This document shows positions 12,700-27,777 of a stretch of 64,000 nt of DNA, piece by piece. This DNA comes from Hippophae tibetana (taxonomy: Eukaryota > Streptophyta > Magnoliopsida > Rosales > Elaeagnaceae): assembly GCA_037013495.1 (NCBI GenBank), contig JAZDXN010000030.1, positions 1,488,001 to 1,552,000 of the forward strand, written 5' to 3'. The translations under genes were made by a program, and so were the position numbers. The first letter of the stretch is position 1; each line of letters begins with the position of its first letter. The notes below the pieces were generated by a model. The model saw nothing but the letters and a program-made list of their open reading frames with translations. It had not been told where the DNA came from and ran no database searches.

Positions 12700-15600
12700 G
12701 TAAAAGTGAGTTTATTTATTTTATATAACTTTAACATATTTTAATTTTTGCAAAACAAAATAAGACATTTGGTAGAGAAAATTACATTAAACCAATTTAT
12801 TTTACTCTGAATCAGTTGGCAAAAAAAAATATTTTCAGTTATATTAACCTATATATAGAAGTAGTTGGTAGGGAGAATAATGGTAACACATGATATTGAA
12901 CTTGTAGAAGATAATATAGTTATATTTGGAGATCTTACATACAATACAAAGTTATTGTTTGAATGTTTGCATGCAAACGAGGAATTTTTGTATCGAGATA
13001 ATTTATGAATTTTGGCAATCCATATTTATGTTTGTACAATTGTTAGACATATTCCTAATTATAAAAGTAAGACTTCAAAGAAATATTAACAAAATATGTA
13101 AAATATTTATTAGTTGATAATATGATACCAAAATTACGTATGTATAAATTATAATCTACTGTTATATGTATAAGTTTAACAATTACGTGCATAATTTTGT
13201 TGGATATTGCACGATCATGTCTAGGGTATCGACACCACAAAGGGTGATCACCTTGTCTCTTAATATTGGTTTTCCAATTTCTCCTACTTTTAAGATACAT
13301 GTGAAATGTATGATATTTCAACCACTAATAGCTTTTTTTAATTGGTAAATAATGATTTCATTCAATCTAATATATATATTTATAGTATCTACTTATATGT
13401 GATTTTATTTAATATGATTTATTTCAAATATAGAAAAAAATTTATGTATTATTTATTTATTTATAACATTTTTATTATATTTAGTATAAAATAGTAAAAG
13501 TGAGTTTATTTATTTTATATAACTTTAACATATTTTAATTTTTGCAAAACAAAATAAGACATTTGGTAGAGAAAATTACATTAAACCAATTTATTTTACT
13601 CTCAATCAGTTGGCAAAAAAAAATATTTTCAGTTATATTAACCTATATATAGAAGTAGTTTGTAGGGAGAATAATGGTAATACATCATATTAAACTTCTA
13701 GAAGATAATATAGTTATATTTGGAGATCTTATATACAATACAAATTTATTGTTTGCATGTTTGCATGCAAACGAGGAATTTTTGTATCGAGATAATTTAT
13801 GAATTTTGGCAATCCGTATTTATGTTTGCAGAATTGTTAGACATATTCCTAATTATAAAATTAAGAATTCCAATAAATGTTAACAAAATATGTAAAATAT
13901 TTATTAGCTCATAATATGATACCAAAATTCCGTATTTATAAATTATAATCTATGTTATTTGTATAAGTTTAACAATTACATGCATAATTTTGTTGGAAGT
14001 TGCACGATCATGTCTAGGGTATCAACACCACAAAGGGTAATTTCCTGTCTCTTAATCTTGGTTTTCCAATTTCTCCTACTTTTAAGATACATGTGGAATG
14101 TATGATATTTCAACCACTAATAGCTTTTTTCATTTGGTAAATAATGATTTCATTCAATCTAATAAATATATTTATAGTATCTACTTATATGTGATTTTAT
14201 TTAATATGATTTATTTCTCATAAAGGAAAAACTTTGTGTATTATTTATTTATTTATAACATTTTTAATACATTTATTATAAAATAGAAAAAGTGAGTTTA
14301 TTTATTTTATATAACTTTAACATATTTTAATTTTTGCAAAACAAAATAAGACATTTGGTAGAGAAAATTACATTAAACCAATTTATTTTACTATGAAATA
14401 GTCGGCAAAAAAAAATGATTTTCAGTTATATTAATCTATATATAGAAGTAGTTTGTAGGGAGAATAATGGTAACACATCATATTGAACTTGTGGAAGATA
14501 ATATAGTTATATTTGGAGATCTTATATACAATACAAAGTTATTGTTTGAATGTTTGCATGCAAACGAGGAATATTTGTATCGAGATAATTTATAAATTTT
14601 GGCAATCCGTATTTATGTTTGTACAATTGTTAGACATATTCCTAATTATAAAAGTAAGAATTCCAATAAATGTTAACAATATATGTAAAATATATATTAG
14701 CTCATAATATGATACCAAAATTACGTATGTATAAATTATAATCTATTGTTATTTGTATAAGTTTAACAATTACGTGCATAATTTTGTTGGATATTGCACG
14801 ATCATGTCTAGGGTATCGACACCACAAAGGGTGATCACCTTGTCTCTTAATATTGGTTTTCCAATTTCTCCTACTTTTAAGATACATGTGAAATGTATGA
14901 TATTTCAACCACTAATAGCTTTTTTCAATTGGTAAATAATGATTTCATTCAATCTAATATATATATTTATAGTATCTACTTATATGTGATTTTATTTAAT
15001 ATGATTTATTTCAAATATAGGAAAAAATTTATGTATTATTTATTTATTTATAACATTTTTATTACATTTAGTATAAAATAGTAAAAGTGAGTTTATTTAT
15101 TTTATATAACTTTAACATATTTTAATTTTTGCAAAACAAAATAAGACATTTGGTAGAGAAAATTACATTAAACCAATTTATTTTACTCTCAATCAGTTGG
15201 CAAAAAAAAATATTTTCAGTTATATTAACCTATATATAGAAGTAGTTTGTAGGGAGAATAATGGTAATACATCATATTGAACTTCTAGAAGATAATATAG
15301 TTATATTTGGAGATCTTATATACAATACAAATTTATTGTTTGCATGTTTGCATGCAAACGAGGAATTTTTGTATCGAGATAATTTATGAATTTTGGCAAT
15401 CCGTATTTATGTTTGCAGAATTGTTAGACATATTCCTAATTATAAAATTAAGAATTCCAATAAATGTTAACAAAATATGTAAAATATTTATTAGCTCATA
15501 ATATGATACCAAAATTCCGTATTTATAAATTATAATCTATGTTATTTGTATAAGTTTAACAATTACATGCATAATTTTGTTGGAAGTTGCACGATCATGT

Positions 15601-15872
15601 CTAGGGTATCAACACCACAAAGGGTAATTTCCTGTGTCTTAATCTTGGTTTTCCAATTTCTCCTACTTTTAAGATACATGTGAAATGTATGATATTTCAA
15701 CCACTAATAGCTTTTTTCATTTGGTAAATAATGATTTCATTCAATCTAATATATATATTTATAGTATCTACTTATATGTGATTTTATTTAATATGATTTA
15801 TTTCACATAAAGGAAAAACTTTATGTATTATTTATTTATTTATAACATTTTTAATACATTTATTAGAAAATA
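12700..15872 (+). repeat. Dimer higher-order repeat, two tandem copies (~1,587 bp)
   Basis: Monomers at 12700 and 14286 share gggtgatcaccttgtc, taatattggttttcc and the altered dyad catgtgaaatgt. Monomers at 13494 and 15081 share ctctcaatcagttgg, gaacttctag or aaacttctag, aattaagaattcc and attccgtatttata. The order is therefore X Y X Y, with spacing near 1,587 bp. The first X differs from the second in the segment near acttcaaagaaatatt versus gaattccaataaatg, so part of a monomer has been exchanged since the duplication. Confidence 0.8.
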
Positions 15873-18250
15873 GAAAAAGTGAGTTTATTTATTTTATATA
15901 ACTTTAACATATTTTAATTTTTGCAAAACAAAATAAGACATTTGGTAGAGAAAATTACATTAAACCAATTTATTTTACTCTGAAATAGTCGGCAAAAAAA
16001 ATGATTTTCGGTTATATTAACCTATATATAGAAGTAGTTTGTAGGGAGAATAATGGTAATACATCATATTGAACTTGTGGAAGATAATATAGTTATATTT
16101 GGAGATCTTATATACAATACAAATTTATTGTTTGAATGTTTGTATGCAAACGAGGAATTTTTGTATCGAGATAATTTATGAATTTTGGCAATCCGTATTT
16201 ATGTTTGCAGAATTGTTAGACATATTCCTAATTATAAAATTAATAATTCCAATAAATGTTAACAAAATATGTAAAATATTTATTAGCTCATAATATGATA
16301 CCAAAATTCCGTATGTATAAATTATAATCTATGTTATTTGTATAAGTTTAACAATTACATGCATAATTTTGTTGGAAGTTGCACGATCATGTCTAGGGTA
16401 TCAACACCACAAAGGGTAATCTCCTGTCTCTTAATCTTGGTTTTCCAATTTCTCCTACTTTTAAGATACATGTGGAATGTATGATATTTCCACCACTAAT
16501 AGCTTTTTTCATTTGGTAAATAATGATTTCATTCAATCTAATATATATATTTATAGTATCTACTTATATGTGATTTTATTTAATATGATTTATTTCACAT
16601 AAAGGAAAAACTTTATGTATTATTTATTTATTTATAACATTTTTAATACATTTATTATAAAATAGAAAAAGTGAGTTTATTTATTTTATATAACTTTAAC
16701 ATATTTTAATTTTTGCAAAACAAAATAAGACATTTGGTAGAGAAAATTACATTAAACCAATTTATTTTACTCTGAAATAGTCGGCAAAAAAAAATGATTT
16801 TAAGTTATATTAATCTATATATAGAAGTAGTTTGTAGGGAGAATAATGGTAATACATCATATTGAACTTGTGGAAGATAATATAGTTATATTTGGAGATC
16901 TTATATACAATACAAATTTATTGTTTGAATGTTTGCATGCAAACGAGGAATTTTTGTATCGAGATAATTTATAAATTTTGGCAATCCGTATTTATGTTTG
17001 CAGAATTGTTAGACATATTCCTAATTATAAAAGTAAGAATTCCAATAAATGTTAACAAAATATGTAAAATATTTATTAGCTCATAATATGATACCAAAAT
17101 TACGTATGTATAAATTATAATCTACTGTTATTTGTATAAGTTTAACAATTACATGCATAATTTTGTTGGATATTGCACGATCATGTCTAGGGTATCAACA
17201 CCACAAAGGGTAATCTCCTGTCTCTTAATCTTGGTTTTCCAATTTCTCCTACTTTTAAGATACATGTGGAATGTATGATATTTCAACCACTAATAGCTTT
17301 TTTCAATTGGTAAATAATGATTTCATTCAATCTAATATATATATTTATAGTATCTACTTATATGTGATTTTATTTAATATGATTTATTTCACATAAAGGA
17401 AAAACTTTATGTATTATTTATTTATTTATAACATTTTTAATACATTTATTAGAAAATAGAAAAAGTGAGTTTATTTATTTTATATAACTTTAACATATTT
17501 TAATTTTTGCAAAACAAAATAAGACATTTGGTAGAGAAAATTACATTAAACCAATTTATTTTACTCTGAATTAGTCGGCAAAAAAAATGATTTTCAGTTA
17601 TATTAACCTATATATAGAAGTAATTTGTAGGGAGAATAATGGTAATACATCATATTGAACTTGTGGAAGATAATATAGTTATATTTGGAGATCTTATATA
17701 CAATACAAATTTATTGTTTGAATGTTTGCATGCAAACGAGGAATTTTTGTATCGAGATAATTTATGAATTTTGGCAATCCGTATTTATGTTTGCAGAATT
17801 GTTAGACATATTCCTAATTATAAAATTAAGAATTCCAATAAATGTTAACAAAATATGTAAAATATTTATTAGATCATAATATGATACCAAAATTCCGTAT
17901 GTATAAATTATAATCTATGTTATTTGTATAAGTTTAACAATTACATGCATAATTTTGTTGGAAGTTGCACGATCATGTCTATGGTATCAACACCACAAAG
18001 GGTAATTTCCTGTCTCTTAATCTTGGTTTTCCAATTTCTCCTACTTTTAAGATACATGTGGAATGTATGATATTTCAACCACTAATAGCTTTTTTCAATT
18101 GGTAAATAATGATTTCATTCAATCTAATATATATATTTATAGTATCTACTTATATGTGATTTTATTTAATATGATTTATTTCACATAAAGGAAAAACTTT
18201 ATGTATTATTTATTTATTTATAACATTTTTAATACATTTATTATAAAATA
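15873..18250 (+). repeat. Homogeneous monomers, no clear higher-order period
   Basis: Three monomers start at 15873, 16665 and 17459. All share the arm-typical agtagtttgtag or agtaatttgtag. The 15873 and 17459 copies share aaattaa[g/t]aattcc, attccgtatgtata and gttggaagttgcac with the preceding Y copies, suggesting that the Y type spread from the dimer block. The 16665 copy has the commoner tattgcac form and gataatttataaattttgg. There is one palindrome variant: gtttgtatgcaaac in the 15873 copy. Confidence 0.75.
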
Positions 18251-21200
18251 GAAAAAGTGAGTTTATTTATTTTATATAACTTTAACATATTTTAATTTTT
18301 GCAAAACAAAATAAGACATTTGGTAGAGAAAATTACATTAAACCAATTTATTTTACTATGAAATAGTCGGCAAAAAAAAATGATTTTCAGTTATATTAAC
18401 CTATATATAGAAGTAGTTTGTAGGGAGAATAATGGTAATATATCATATTGAACTTGTGGAAGATAATATAGTTATATTTGGAGATCTTATATACAATACA
18501 AATTTATTGTTTGAATGTTTGCATGAAAACGAGGAATTTTTGTATCGAGATAATTTATAAATTTTGGCAATCCGTATTTATGTTTGCAGAATTGTTAGAT
18601 ATATTCCTTCTTATAAAAGTAAGAATTCCAATAAATGTTAACAAAATATGTAAAATATTTATTAGCTCATAATATGATACCAAAATTACGTATGTATAAA
18701 TTATAATCTACTGTTATTTGTATAAGTTTAACAATTACATGCATAATTTTGTTGGATATTGCACGATCATGTCTAGGGTATCAACACCACAAAGGGTAAT
18801 CTCCTGTCTCTTAATCTTGGTTTCCCATTTTCTCCTACTTTTAAGATACATGTGGAATGTATGATATTTCAACCACTAATAGCTTTTTTCAATTGGTAAA
18901 TAATGATTTCATTCAATCTAATATATATATTTATAGTATCTACTTATATGTGATTTTATTTAATATGATTTATTTCACATAAAGGAAAAACTTTATGTAT
19001 TATTTATTTATTTATAACATTTTTAATACATTTATTATAAAATAGAAAAAGTGAGTTTATTTATTTTATATAACATTAACATATTTTAATTTTTGCAAAA
19101 CAAAATAAGACATGTGGTAGAGAAAATTACATTAAACCAATTTATTTTACTCTGAATTAGTCGGCAAAAAAAAATGATTTTCAGTTATATTAACCTATAT
19201 ATAGAAGTAGTTTGTAGGGAGAATAATGGTAATACATCATATTGAACTTGTGGAAGTTAATATAGTTATATTTGGAGATCTTATATACAATACAAATTTA
19301 TTGTTTTAATGTTTGCATACAAACGAGGAATTTTTGTATCGAGATAATTTATGAATTTTGGAAATCCGTATTTATGTTTGTAGAATTGTTAGACATATTC
19401 CTAATTATAAAAGTAAGATTTCCAATAAATGTTAACAAAATATGTAAAATATTTATTAGCTCATAATATGATACCAAAATTACGTATGTATAAATTATAA
19501 TCTACTGTTATTTGTATAAGTTTAACAATTACATGCATAATTTTGTTGGATATTGCAAGATCATGTCTAGGGTATCGACACCACAAAGGGTAATCCCCGT
19601 GTCTCTTAATCTTGGTTTTCCAATTTCTCCTACTTTTAAGTTACATGTGGAATGTATGATATTTCAACCACTAATAGCTTTTTTCAATTGGTAAATAATG
19701 ATTTCATTCAATCTAATATATATATTTATAGTATCTACTTATATGTGATTTTATTTAATATGATTTATTTCACATAAAGGAAAAACTTTATGTATTATTT
19801 ATTTATTTATAACATTTTTAATACATTTATTAGAAAATAGAAAAAGTGAGTTTATTTATTTTATATAACTTTAACATATTTTAATTTTTGCAAAACAAAA
19901 TAAGACATTTGGTAGAGAAAATTACATTAAACCAATTTATTTTACTCTGAAATAGTCGGCAAAAAAAATGATTTTCAGTTATATTAACCTATATATAGAA
20001 GTAGTTTGTAGGGAGAATAATGGTAATACATCATATTGAACTTGTGGAAGATAATATAGTTATATTTGGAGATCTTATATACAATACAATTTTATTGTTT
20101 GAATGTTTGCATGCAAACGAGGAATTTTTGTATCGAGATAATTTATGAATTTTGGCAATCCGTATTTATGTTTGCAGAATTGTTAGACATATTCCTAATT
20201 ATAAAAGTAAGAATTCCAATAAATGTTAACAAAATATGTAAAATATTTATTAGCTCATAATATGATACCAAAATTACGTATGTATAAATTATAATCTACT
20301 GTTATTTGTATAAGTTTAACAATTACATGCATAATTTTGTTGGATATTGCACGATCATGTCTAGGGTATCAACACCACAAAGGGTAATCTCCTGTCTCTT
20401 AATCTTGGTTTTCCAATTTCTCCTACTTTTAAGATACATGTGGAATGTATGATATTTCAACCACTAATAGCTTTTTTCAATTGGTAAATAATGATTTCAT
20501 TCAATCTAATATATATATTTATAGTATCTACTTATATGTGATTTTATTTAATATGATTTATTTCACATAAAGGAAAAACTTTATGTATTATTTATTTATT
20601 TATAACATTTTTAATACATTTATTATAAAATAGAAAAAGTGAGTTTATTTATTTTATATAACTTTAACATATTTTAATTTTTGCAAAACAAAATAAGACA
20701 TTTGGTAGAGAAAATTACATTAAACCAATTTATTTTACTCTGAAATAGTCGGCAAAAAAAATGATTTTCAGGTATATTAACCTATATATAGAAGTAGTTT
20801 GTAGGGAGAATAATGGTAATACATCATATTGAACTTGTGGAAGATAATATAGTTATATTTGGAGATCTTATCTACAATACAAATTTATTGTTTGAATGTT
20901 TGCATGCAAACGAGGAATTTTTGTATCGAGATAATTTATAAATTTTGGCAATCTGTATTTATGTTTGCGGAATTGTTAGACATATTCCTAATTATAAAAG
21001 TAAGAATTCCAATAAATGTTAACAAAATATGTAAAATATATATTAGCTCATAATATGATACCAAAATTACGTATGTATAAATTATAATCTACTGTTATTT
21101 GTATAAGTTTAACAATTACATGCATAATTTTGTTGGATATTGCACGATCATGTCTAGGGTATCAACACCACAAAGGGTAATCTCCTGTCTCTTAATCTTG

Positions 21201-21425
21201 GTTTTCCAATTTCTCCTACTTTTAAGATACATGTGGAATGTATGATATTTCAACCACTAATAGCTTTTTTCAATTGGTAAATAATGATTTCATTCAATCT
21301 AATATATATATTTATAGTATCTACTTATATGTGATTTTATTTAATATGATTTATTTCACATAAAGAAAACACTTTATGTATTATTTATTTATTTATAACA
21401 GTTTTAATACATTTATTATAAAATA
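18251..21425 (+). repeat. Second four-monomer higher-order unit, first copy
   Basis: Monomers at 18251, 19045, 19840 and 20633 each carry private markers. The first has gcatgaaaacgagg and tattccttcttata. The second has acatgtggtagag, gtggaagttaat, gcatacaaacg and taagatttcc. The third has acaattttattg. The fourth has ttatctacaatac, aatctgtatt and gtttgcggaattg. The same four in the same order reappear from 24602 (offset 6,351 bp) and, for the first three, from 27778. Confidence 0.85.
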
Positions 21426-24400
21426 GTAAAAGTGAGTTTATTTATTTTATATAACTTTAACATATTTTAATTTTTGCAAAACAAAATAAGACATTTGGTA
21501 GAGAAAATTACATTAAACCAATTTATTTTACTCTGAAATAGTCGGCAAAAAAAATGATTTTCAGTTATATTAACCTATATATAGAAGTAGTTTGTAGGGA
21601 GAATAATGGTAATACATCATATTGAACTTGTGGAAGATAATATAGTTATATTTGGAGATCTTATATACAATACAATTTTATTGTTTGAATGTTTGCATGC
21701 AAACGAGGAATTTTTGTATCCAGATAATTTATGAATTTTGGCAATCCGTATTTATGTTTGCAGAATTGTTAGACATATTCCTAATTATAAAAGTAAGAAT
21801 TCCAATAAATGTTAACAAAATATGTAAAATATTTATTAGCTCATAATATGATACCAAAATTACGTATGTACAAATTATAATCTACTGTTATTTGTATAAG
21901 TTTATCAATTACATGCATAATTTTGTTGGATATTGCACGATCATGTCTAGGGTATCAACACCACAAAGGGTAATCTCCTGTCTCTTAATCTTGGTTTTCC
22001 AATTTCTCCTACTTTTAAGATACATGTGGAATGTATGATATTTCAACCACTAATAGCTTTTTTCAATTGGTAAATAATGATTTCATTCAATCTAATATAT
22101 ATATTTATAGTATCTACTTATATGTGATTTTATTTAATATGATTTATTTCACATAAAGGAAAAACTTTATGTATTATTTATTTATTTATAACATTTTTAA
22201 TACATTTATTATAAAATAGAAAAAGTGAGTTTATTTATTTTATATAACTTTAACATATTTTAATTTTTGCAAAACAAAATAAGACATTTGGTAGAGAAAA
22301 TTACATTAAACCAATTTATTTTACTCTGAATTAGTCGTCAAAAAAAAATGATTTTCAGTTATATTAACCTATATATAGAAGTAGTTTGTAGGGAGAATAA
22401 TGGTAATACATCATATTGAACTTGTGGAAGATAATATAGTTATATTTGGAGATCTTATATACAATACAATTTTATTGTTTGAATGTTTGCATGCAAACGA
22501 GGAATTTTTGTATCGAGATAATTTATGAATTTTGGCAATCCGTATTTATGTTTGCAGAATTGTTAGACATATTCCTAATTATAAAAGTAAGAATTCCAAT
22601 AAATGTTAACAAAATATGTAAAATATTTATTAGCTCATAATATGATACCAAAATTACGTATGTATAAATTATAATCTACTGTTATTTGTATAAGTTTACC
22701 AATTACATGCATAATTTTGTTGGATATTGCACGATCATGTCTAGGGTATCAACACTACAAAGGGTAATCCCCCTATCTCTTAATCTTGGGTTTCCAATTT
22801 CTCCTACTTTTAAGATACATGTGGAATGTATGATATTTCAACCACTAATAGGTTTTTTTAATTGGTAAATAATGATTTCATTCCATCTAATATATAGATT
22901 TATAGTATCTACTTATATATGATTTTATTTAATATGATTTATTTCACATAAAGGAAACGCTTTATGTATTATTTATTTATTTATAACATTTTTAATACAT
23001 TAATTATAAAATAGTAAAAGTGAGTTTATTTATTTTATATAACTTTAACATATTTTAATTTTTGCAAAACAAAATAAGACATTTGGTAGAGAAAATTACA
23101 TTAAACCAATTTATTTTACTCTGAATTAGTCGGCAAAAAAAATGATTTTCAGTTATATTAACATATATATAAAAGCTGTTTGTAAGGAGAATAATGGTAA
23201 CACATCATATTGAACTTGTAGAAGATAATATAGTTATATTTGGAGATCTTATATACAATACAAATTTATTGTTTGAATGTTTGCATGCAAACGAGGAATT
23301 TTTGTATCGAGAAAATTTATGAATTTTGGCAATCCCTATTTATGTTTGTAGAATTGTTAGACATATTCCTAATTATAAAAGTAAGGCTTCAAAGAAATGT
23401 TAACAAAATATGTAAAATATTTATTAGCTCATAATATGATACCAAAATTACGTATGTATAAATTATAATCTACGGCTATTTGTATAAGTTTAACAATTAC
23501 GTACATAATTTTGTTGGATATTGCACGATCATGTCTAGGGTATTGACACCACAAAGGGTAATCCCCCTATCTCTTAATCTTGGGTTTCCAATTTCTCCTA
23601 CTTTTAAGATACATGTGGAATGTATGATATTTCAACCACTAATAGGTTTTTTTAATTGGTAAATAATGATTTCATTCCATCTAATATATAGATTTATAGT
23701 ATCTACTTATATATGATTTTATTTAATATGATTTATTTCACATAAAGGAAACGCTTTATGTATTATTTATTTATTTATAACATTTTTAATACATTAATTA
23801 TAAAATAGTAAAACTGAGTTTATTTATTTTATATAACTTTAACATATTTTAATTTTTTCAAAACAAAATAAGACATTTGGTAGAGAAAATTACATTAAAC
23901 CAATTTATTTTACTCTGAATTAGTCGGCAAAAAAAATGATTTTCAGTTATATTAACCTATATATAGAAGTAGTTTGTAGGGAGAATAATGGTAATACATC
24001 ATATTGAACTTGTGGAAGATAATATAGTTATATTTGGAGATCTTATATACAATACAAATTTATTGTTTGAATGTTTGCATGCAAACGAGGAATTTTTGTA
24101 TCGAGATAATTTATGAATTTTGGAAATCCGTATTTATGTTGGTAGAATTGTTAGACATATTCCTAATTATAAAAGTAAGAATTCCAATAAATGTTAACAA
24201 AATATGTAAAATATTTATTAGCTCATAATATGATACCAAAATTACGTATGTAGAAATTATAATCTACTGTTATTTGTATAAGTTTAACAATTACATGCAT
24301 AATTTTGTTGGATATTGCACGATCATGTCTAGGGTATCGACACCACAAAGGGTAATCCCCCTGTCTCTTAATCTTGGTTTTCCAATTTCTCCTACTTTTA

Positions 24401-24601
24401 AGATACATGTGGAATGTATGATATTTCAACCACTAATAGCTTTTTTAAATTGGTAAATAATGATTTCATTCAATCTAATATATATATTTATAGTATCTAC
24501 TTATATATGATTTTATTTAATATGATTTATTTCAAATAAAGGAAACGCTTTATGTATTATTTATTTATTTATAACATTTTTAATACATTTATTATAAAAT
24601 A
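21426..24601 (+). repeat. Monomers between two higher-order copies, with a shared half-monomer patch
   Basis: Monomers start at 21426, 22219, 23014 and 23808. The second half of the 22219 copy (about 22745-23013) and of the 23014 copy (about 23540-23807) share ccccctatctctt, ttgggtttcc, ataggttttttt, attccatctaatatatag and tacattaattata. Their first halves differ. This is the pattern of an unequal crossover or a conversion tract ending inside a monomer. The 23014 copy carries agctgtttgtaag, the form otherwise typical of the inverted arm. The 23808 copy has aactgag where aagtgag is usual, and tatgtagaaatt, which is shared with 29811. Confidence 0.8.
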
Positions 24602-27600
24602 GTAAAAGTGAGTTTATTTATTTTATATAACTTTAACATATTTCAATTTTTGCAAAACAAAATAAGACATTTGGTAGAGAAAATTACATTAAACCAATTT
24701 ATTTTACTATGAAATAGTCGGCAAAAAAAAATGATTTTCAGTTATATTAACCTATATATAGAAGTAGTTTGTAGGGAGAATAATGGTAATATATCATATT
24801 GAACTTGTGGAAGATAATATAGTTATATTTGGAGATCTTATATACAATACAAATTTATTGTTTGAATGTTTGCATGAAAACGAGGAATTTTTGTATCGAG
24901 ATAATTTATAAATTTTGGCAATCCGTATTTATGTTTGCAGAATTGTTAGATATATTCCTTCTTATAAAAGTAAGAATTCCAATAAATGTTAACAAAATAT
25001 GTAAAATATTTATTAGCTCATAATATGATACCAAAATTACGTATGTATAAATTATAATCTACTGTTATTTGTATAAGTTTAACAATTACATGCATAATTT
25101 TGTTGGATATTGCACGATCATGTCTAGGGTATCAACACCACAAAGGGTAATCTCCTGTCTCTTAATCTTGGTTTTCCAATTTCTCCTACTTTTAAGATAC
25201 ATGTGGAATGTATGATATTTCAACCACTAATAGCTTTTTTCAATTGGTAAATAATGATTTCATTCAATCTAATATATATATTTATAGTATCTACTTATAT
25301 GTGATTTTATTTAATATGATTTATTTCACATAAAGGAAAAACTTTATGTATTATTTATTTATTTATAACATTTTTAATACATTTATTATAAAATAGAAAA
25401 AGTGAGTTTATTTATTTTATATAACATTAACATATTTTAATTTTTGCAAAACAAAATAAGACATGTGGTAGAGAAAATTACATTAAACCAATTTATTTTA
25501 CTCTGAATTAGTCGGCAAAAAAAAATGATTTTCAGTTATATTAACCTATATATAGAAGTAGTTTGTAGGGAGAATAATGGTAATACATCATATTGAACTT
25601 GTGGAAGTTAATATAGTTATATTTGGAGATCTTATATACAATACAAATTTATTGTTTTAATGTTTGCATGCAAACGAGGAATTTTTGTATCGAGATAATT
25701 TATGAATTTTGGAAATCCGTATTTATGTTTGTAGAATTGTTAGACATATTCCTAATTATAAAAGTAAGATTTCCAATAAATGTTAACAAAATATGTAAAA
25801 TATTTATTAGCTCATAATATGATACCAAAATTACGTATGTATAAATTATAATCTACTGTTATTTGTATAAGTTTAACAATTACATGCATAATTTTGTTGG
25901 ATATTGCAAGATCATGTCTAGGGTATCGACACCACAAAGGGTAATCCCCGTGTCTCTTAATCTTGGTTTTCCAATTTCTCCTACTTTTAAGTTACATGTG
26001 GAATGTATGATATTTCAACCACTAATAGCTTTTTTCAATTGGTAAATAATGATTTCATTCAATCTAATATATATATTTATAGTATCTACTTATATGTGAT
26101 TTTATTTAATATGATTTATTTCACATAAAGGAAAAACTTTATGTATTATTTATTTATTTATAACATTTTTAATACATTTATTAGAAAATAGAAAAAGTGA
26201 GTTTATTTATTTTATATAACTTTAACATATTTTAATTTTTGCAAAACAAAATAAGACATTTGGTAGAGAAAATTACATTAAACCAATTTATTTTACTCTG
26301 AAATAGTCGGCAAAAAAAATGATTTTCAGTTATATTAACCTATATATAGAAGTAGTTTGTAGGGAGAATAATGGTAATACATCATATTGAACTTGTGGAA
26401 GATAATATAGTTATATTTGGAGATCTTATATACAATACAATTTTATTGTTTGAATGTTTGCATGCAAACGAGGAATTTTTGTATCGAGATAATTTATGAA
26501 TTTTGGCAATCCGTATTTATGTTTGCAGAATTGTTAGACATATTCCTAATTATAAAAGTAAGAATTCCAATAAATGTTAACAAAATATGTAAAATATTTA
26601 TTAGCTCATAATATGATACCAAAATTACGTATGTATAAATTATAATCTACTGTTATTTGTATAAGTTTAACAATTACATGCATAATTTTGTTGGATATTG
26701 CACGATCATGTCTAGGGTATCAACACCACAAAGGGTAATCTCCTGTCTCTTAATCTTGGTTTTCCAATTTCTCCTACTTTTAAGATACATGTGGAATGTA
26801 TGATATTTCAACCACTAATAGCTTTTTTCAATTGGTAAATAATGATTTCATTCAATCTAATATATATATTTATAGTATCTACTTATATGTGATTTTATTT
26901 AATATGATTTATTTCACATAAAGGAAAAACTTTATGTATTATTTATTTATTTATAACATTTTTAATACATTTATTATAAAATAGAAAAAGTGAGTTTATT
27001 TATTTTATATAACTTTAACATATTTTAATTTTTGCAAAACAAAATAAGACATTTGGTAGAGAAAATTACATTAAACCAATTTATTTTACTCTGAAATAGT
27101 CGGCAAAAAAAATGATTTTCAGGTATATTAACCTATATATAGAAGTAGTTTGTAGGGAGAATAATGGTAATACATCATATTGAACTTGTGGAAGATAATA
27201 TAGTTATATTTGGAGATCTTATCTACAATACAAATTTATTGTTTGAATGTTTGCATGCAAACGAGGAATTTTTGTATCGAGATAATTTATAAATTTTGGC
27301 AATCTGTATTTATGTTTGCGGAATTGTTAGACATATTCCTAATTATAAAAGTAAGAATTCCAATAAATGTTAACAAAATATGTAAAATATATATTAGCTC
27401 ATAATATGATACCAAAATTACGTATGTATAAATTATAATCTACTGTTATTTGTATAAGTTTAACAATTACATGCATAATTTTGTTGGATATTGCACGATC
27501 ATGTCTAGGGTATCGACACCACAAAGGGTAATCCCCCTGTCTCTTAATCTTGGTTTTCCAATTTCTCCTACTTTTAAGATACATGTGGAATGTATGATAT

Positions 27601-27777
27601 TTCAACCACTAATAGCTTTTTTAAATTGGTAAATAATGATTTCATTCAATCTAATATATATATTTATAGTATCTACTTATATATGATTTTATTTAATATG
27701 ATTTATTTCAAATAAAGGAAACGCTTTATGTATTATTTATTTATTTATAACATTTTTAATACATTTATTATAAAATA
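24602..27777 (+). repeat. Second four-monomer higher-order unit, second copy (~3,176 bp)
   Basis: Monomers at 24602, 25396, 26191 and 26984 carry the same private markers as 18251-21425, in the same order, at an offset of 6,351 bp. The end of the fourth monomer (from about 27510) does not match its counterpart near 21150. It matches the monomer at 23808 instead (cgacaccac, taatccccc, gcttttttaaattgg, ggaaacgc). The duplicated block is therefore joined inside a monomer to a different subtype. Confidence 0.85.
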
